From Pedobacter frigiditerrae (GTDB taxonomy: Bacteria; Bacteroidota; Bacteroidia; Sphingobacteriales; Sphingobacteriaceae): a stretch of 64,000 bases of DNA. The number at the start of each line of letters is the position of its first letter. Position 1 is the stretch's first letter. Below the pieces are notes generated by a model. The model searched no databases, was not told the DNA's origin, and saw nothing but the letters and a program-made list of their open reading frames with translations. The translations under genes and the position numbers were made by a program. The DNA lies in contig NZ_SJSK01000006.1 in assembly GCF_004331645.1 (NCBI RefSeq), positions 62,001-126,000 on the forward strand. Reading direction: 5' to 3'. Below are positions 61,276 to 64,000 of this stretch, one piece after another.

Positions 61276-64000
61276 ATGAAAAAATTACTTATTATAGTTG
61301 TTTTGGTTTTGTTGCGAGGATTTGTCTTTGCCGCTGGGTCAGATCCTTTTGTTATTAAATCGTATGTTCCTGGGAGTTTTGTAATTGCCCATAAAGGAAA
61401 GGTTAACTCTATTTTATTAAGCGACAATGAATTTGCTGGCGTAACAAGAGCTGCAAAAAACCTGCAAAGCGATCTGCAAAAAGTAACAGGTTTAAATCCT
61501 TCATTTTTTACAGAAAAGGCAACAGGGTTAGCCATTATTATTGGAACCATTGGCAATAGTAAAATCATCGATCAGTTAGTAAAAAACAATAAAATTAATG
61601 TTGCAGGTATTGCAGGAAAATGGGAAAGTACATTAATTGAAGTTGTGAAAAATCCATTGCCAGGTATAGATAGTGCCTTGGTAATTGCTGGGAGTGATAA
61701 ACGTGGAACAATTTATGGCGTTTATGAATTGTCTTACCAAATAGGTGTTTCACCTTGGTATTATTGGGCAGATGTTCCAGTAAAAAAGAGCGAAAGTTTA
61801 TTTGTTAAACCTGGAAGGTATGTTATTTCATCGCCTGCAGTAAAATATAGAGGAATTTTCTTAAATGATGAAGCGCCGGCATTATCTGGCTGGACACATA
61901 AGGAATTTGGAGGCTTTAATTCTAAATTATACGAGAAGGTTTTTGAATTGATTTTACGTTTAAAAGGTAACTATTTGTGGCCTGCAATGTGGGGTAATGC
62001 TTTTAACGACGATGATAAAATGAACCCGATACTTGCTGATGAATATGGTGTGGTCATTGGTACGTCGCACCATGAACCATTAACTCGTGCACATGACGAA
62101 TGGAAAAGATATAAAGGTGGTAAATGGAATTATGATCAAAATCCACAACAGTTAAGGGAATTTTGGGAAAGTGGTTTAAAGCGTGTGGCAGATAAAGAGC
62201 AAATCATTACCATTGGTATGCGAGGAGATGGAGATGAACCCATGTCTACTGGCACTGCCACTGCTTTGTTAGAGAAAATTGTTAAGGATCAGCGAGAAAT
62301 TATAGAGAAAGTAACCAAAAAACCAGCTTCGGCTACACCACAAATTTGGGCTTTATACAAGGAAGTACAAGATTACTACGATAAGGGAATGCGTGTGCCA
62401 GATGATGTGACTTTGCTATTGGCCGATGATAATTGGGGTAACATCAGGAAACTGCCTAAGTTAAATGAAGCGCCAAGAAGTGGTGGTTATGGAATTTATT
62501 ATCACTTTGACTATGTGGGAGATCCAAGAAACTACAAATGGGTAAATACCAATCCTATTCAGAAAGTTTGGGAGCAAATGAATTTAGCTTACGAGTATAA
62601 CGCCAATCAGATTTGGATTGTAAATGTTGGCGATTTAAAACCAATGGAGTTTCCAATTGAGTTCTTTTTAGATTATGCTTGGGCACCAGATGCCATTCCT
62701 GCAGAAAAATTGAAGGATTATATGATTAACTGGTCTGGTAAACAATTTGGACAAGAATATGCAAATGACATAGCAGATATTTTAGATTTATACAGCAAGT
62801 ACAATGGGCGCATCAAACCAGAATTACTGAATGATAAAACTTACAGCTTAGCTAATTATAACGAGTTTGAAAATGTTGTTGCCGATTATAATTCATTAAA
62901 AGATCGCAGCAAATTTATTTATGATAGAATTCCCGCTAACCAAAAAGATGCATTTTATCAATTGGTTTTACATCCTGTAGAAGCGAGTGCCAATCTAAAT
63001 GAATTGTATCTCTCAGTTGCCAAAAATAAATTATACGCTAATCAGGGTCGTTTTACCGCAAATGCAATGGCTGATAAAGCAGCAGAATTGTATAAAAAAG
63101 ATGAAGAAATAACTAATTATTACAATAAGGTAATGGCAAATGGAAAGTGGGATCACATGATGGATCAAACTCATATTGGTTATACTTATTGGCAACAGCC
63201 TGAAAAAAATGCAATGCCAGAAACTGTTGTGCTTGCTTTTACAGGAGATCTATCTAAAGCTCAACTAGGACTTGCAATTGAAGGTAGTGATTCATCATGG
63301 ACAGGTAAAACAAAGGTGGATATGGCTTTTCCAACATTTGATTATTACAGCAATAAAGCCCACTACATCGAACTATTTAATGGTAAAAAGGGTTCTTTTA
63401 AATATGAAATTGAAGTTCCAGTTTTTGTAAATGTAAATGCCCCAACGGGTGAAGTAAAAACTGAGCAAAGAGTTTATTTAAATATCGACTGGGACAAAGC
63501 GCCAGCTGGAAAAACCACAGCAATTGTTACAATTACTGGAAGTGAAGGTTCGAAAATAAGCTTGCCAATTACTTTAGATAACAGAAGATTTTCAGATCAA
63601 AAAATTAATGCATTTGTTCCGCAAGATGGGTACATTTCTATGGAAGCTCCAAGTTATAGTAGAGCCGTAAATAGCCGTCCAATTTTTTGGAAAACCATAC
63701 CAAATTACGGTAAAACAACAGGAGGCGTAATGCCTGTTCCGGTTACTTCATCAGTTCAAAAATTAGATGCAAATACTCCACATCTTGAATATGATTTCTA
63801 TACAAACGAAACAGTTGCATTCAATTTGCATAGTTACATCTCTCCAACAATTGATTTTACAAATACCGATGGATTAAAATTTGCAGTTTCTGTAGATAAT
63901 CAACCTCCAATTATTGTCAACATTAGCGCCGATTATAGAACTGAGGCAGCTTGGCGAAAATCAGTTGCTGATAACATCAAAATTTTTAAAACTGCTTTGA
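61276..64000 (+). CDS. GH115 xylan alpha-1,2-glucuronidase, 3' end outside window
   Basis: The frame from ATG 61276 is open to the window end (908 codons seen, no stop). The signal peptide covers about 1-20 (LLIIVVLVLLRGFVFA). The protein reads as GH115: SPAVKYRGIFLNDEAPALSGW near 190, LKGNYLWPAMWGNAF near 235, GTSHHEPLTRAHDEW, the GMRGDGDEPMSTGTA motif near 315, DDNWGNIRKLP and YYHFDYVGDPRNYKW. The family removes (4-O-methyl-)glucuronic acid from glucuronoxylan, in extracellular or periplasmic space. It is divergent from LacI and probably co-regulated with xylAB. Only a short C-terminal part can be missing if it has the usual length. Confidence 0.93.
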   Translation, partial: MKKLLIIVVLVLLRGFVFAAGSDPFVIKSYVPGSFVIAHKGKVNSILLSDNEFAGVTRAAKNLQSDLQKVTGLNPSFFTEKATGLAIIIGTIGNSKIIDQLVKNNKINVAGIAGKWESTLIEVVKNPLPGIDSALVIAGSDKRGTIYGVYELSYQIGVSPWYYWADVPVKKSESLFVKPGRYVISSPAVKYRGIFLNDEAPALSGWTHKEFGGFNSKLYEKVFELILRLKGNYLWPAMWGNAFNDDDKMNPILADEYGVVIGTSHHEPLTRAHDEWKRYKGGKWNYDQNPQQLREFWESGLKRVADKEQIITIGMRGDGDEPMSTGTATALLEKIVKDQREIIEKVTKKPASATPQIWALYKEVQDYYDKGMRVPDDVTLLLADDNWGNIRKLPKLNEAPRSGGYGIYYHFDYVGDPRNYKWVNTNPIQKVWEQMNLAYEYNANQIWIVNVGDLKPMEFPIEFFLDYAWAPDAIPAEKLKDYMINWSGKQFGQEYANDIADILDLYSKYNGRIKPELLNDKTYSLANYNEFENVVADYNSLKDRSKFIYDRIPANQKDAFYQLVLHPVEASANLNELYLSVAKNKLYANQGRFTANAMADKAAELYKKDEEITNYYNKVMANGKWDHMMDQTHIGYTYWQQPEKNAMPETVVLAFTGDLSKAQLGLAIEGSDSSWTGKTKVDMAFPTFDYYSNKAHYIELFNGKKGSFKYEIEVPVFVNVNAPTGEVKTEQRVYLNIDWDKAPAGKTTAIVTITGSEGSKISLPITLDNRRFSDQKINAFVPQDGYISMEAPSYSRAVNSRPIFWKTIPNYGKTTGGVMPVPVTSSVQKLDANTPHLEYDFYTNETVAFNLHSYISPTIDFTNTDGLKFAVSVDNQPPIIVNISADYRTEAAWRKSVADNIKIFKTAL

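Noticed and set aside
1..64000. Insertion sequences or prophage genes
   Set aside because: No transposase, capsid, portal or lysis motif was seen; the only mobile-element sequence is the integrase N-terminal relics.

Overview
The window looks like chromosomal DNA of a glycan-degrading Bacteroidota, most like Sphingobacteriaceae (Pedobacter type). The evidence is AT-rich DNA, three SusC/SusD pairs, Bacteroidetes-type ECF sigma factors with FecR anti-sigma proteins, a one-protein hybrid two-component regulator, many lipoprotein signals and a high density of glycoside hydrolases. No complete tRNA, rRNA, CRISPR array or intact transposase was seen. No database search could be run; family calls rest on motifs recognised by eye.

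Layout: (1) 1-8440, deoxy-sugar block: the 3' part of a sialate O-acetylesterase, a decayed short-chain dehydrogenase, then a minus-strand L-fucose operon (dehydrogenase, fuconate dehydratase, sugar:Na+ symporter, GH29 fucosidase, lipoprotein mutarotase) with a divergent AraC regulator. (2) 8441-11702, accessory zone: a second AraC regulator, an exported alpha/beta hydrolase, and decayed epimerase, integrase, tRNA-3'-end-like and AraC sequences. (3) 11703-21137, Sus locus S1: divergent ECF sigma and FecR, STN-type SusC, SusD, GH92 mannosidase. (4) 21709-33335, Sus locus S2: sigma, FecR, STN-type SusC, SusD, then a zinc metalloprotease, a TlpA-like oxidoreductase and an amidohydrolase, with no glycoside hydrolase; it looks peptide-directed. 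(5) 34188-47991, Sus locus S3: hybrid two-component regulator, SusC without STN, SusD, GH30, GH35, GH5; probably a beta-galactan type substrate. (6) 47992-55079: exported glycerophosphodiesterase, an 11-bp phased repeat array, an Hsp70-like ATPase, a metallophosphoesterase, a sulfatase broken by one in-frame TGA, and an MFS transporter. (7) 55173-64000, xylose/glucuronoxylan block: symporter, xylA, xylB, LacI regulator, and a divergent GH115 alpha-glucuronidase cut by the window end. Two near-identical palindromes tie xylB and GH115 to the LacI protein.

The most unusual structure is at the joints. Each Sus locus lies between short scar sequences near 11.3, 21.4, 34.0 and 48.1 kb, all in one orientation. 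They share hairpin-plus-flank homology pairwise. Two carry a tRNA-3'-end-like segment next to relics of the same integrase N-terminus, and three are accompanied by truncated genes. This suggests that the S1, S2 and S3 cassettes were inserted one after another at a tRNA-type attachment site, or swapped through it. A second unexplained structure is the 11-bp-period TTCGAA array at 49693-49790.
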